Shown here: positions 21,505-21,578 of the stretch, in pieces | Numbering within the stretch: position 1 is the stretch's first letter | Layout: the number at the start of each line of letters is the position of its first letter | Assembly: GCF_934747485.1 (NCBI RefSeq) | Contig: NZ_CAKVGN010000052.1 | Location: forward strand, 1-21,578 | From: an uncultured Brachyspira sp. | GTDB taxonomy: Bacteria > Spirochaetota > Brachyspiria > Brachyspirales > Brachyspiraceae | DNA length: 21,578 nucleotides | Direction of reading: 5' to 3' | Translations under genes and position numbers: made by a program | Notes under the pieces: model-generated | Told to the model about the DNA's origin: nothing | What the model saw: only the letters and a program-made list of their open reading frames with translations | Databases searched by the model: none

Positions 21505-21578
21505 TGTTTAGGAGCCATACATATTGCACGTTTTTTAGTTTAAAAAAAGCAGGTATTCCTTATAATTTAATTAACTAA
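21505..21578 (+). mobile_element. Second copy of the IS3-like end, inverted (runs off the right edge)
   Basis: From TGTTTAGGAGCC at 21505 to the window end the sequence matches the reverse complement of 142-215 at about 90% identity without gaps. It keeps the TATAAT -10 (21561-21566) and the 5' arm AGGTATTCCTT of the fold-back hairpin. A transposase reading rightward is expected just beyond the edge. The copies face outward around about 21.3 kb of chromosomal genes. Confidence 0.62.

Noticed and set aside
1..21578. Composite transposon bounded by two IS copies
   Set aside because: The enclosed genes are housekeeping and envelope functions, the copies differ by about 10%, and no cargo-type genes are present.

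Overview
The window is low-GC DNA with codon use strongly biased to A/T. It almost certainly comes from Brachyspira (intestinal spirochaetes). The clearest marker is a FlaA periplasmic flagellar sheath protein (6855-7811, minus) that closely matches what I remember of Brachyspira FlaA1. FtsA, many short exported proteins ending their signal peptides in L-[FYI]-[SA]-Q, and outer-membrane barrels fit the same genus. I found no tRNA, rRNA or CRISPR array.

Layout from the left. (1) 1-215 is the end of an insertion sequence whose transposase reads leftward out of the window. A diverged copy of the same end (21505-21578) lies in inverted orientation at the right edge. (2) 236-3363 is a cobalamin-riboswitch operon encoding a lipoprotein and a TonB-dependent receptor, a probable outer-membrane vitamin B12 uptake unit. 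(3) 3391-3608 is a structured dispersed repeat at a convergent gene junction. (4) 3615-10604, all minus strand, reads in transcription order: two exported proteins, ftsA, flaA, an isochorismatase-family hydrolase with tpiA, then a PdaC/RsiV-like exported protein with nth. (5) 10860-14111 is a plus-strand operon with a P-loop ATPase, an unknown protein, a heptosyltransferase-like GT9 and a GT2 glycosyltransferase; the last two probably build lipooligosaccharide. (6) 14133-15009 holds a thioredoxin-fold protein lacking the second active-site Cys, overlapping a GNAT acetyltransferase. (7) 15029-15205 is a compact expression unit with a consensus promoter, a possible 18-residue peptide and an intrinsic terminator whose loop resembles an anti-Shine-Dalgarno sequence. 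(8) 15207-16293, minus, encodes an outer-membrane barrel and a YjbQ-family protein. (9) 16336-19026 is a cyclic-di-AMP operon: cdaA, a CdaR/YbbR-like gene, a NusG-domain-II protein and a Gx-family membrane protein; cdaA looks leaderless. (10) 19060-19672 holds more modules of the dispersed repeat, again at a convergent junction. (11) galM and a small exported protein, minus strand, complete the window.

The most unusual signals are regulatory or structural. They are an IS10/IS50-style fold-back that would hide the transposase ribosome site in read-through mRNA, the candidate small RNA at 15063-15205, the covarying hairpins of the dispersed repeat, and the riboswitch-controlled lipoprotein/receptor pair.
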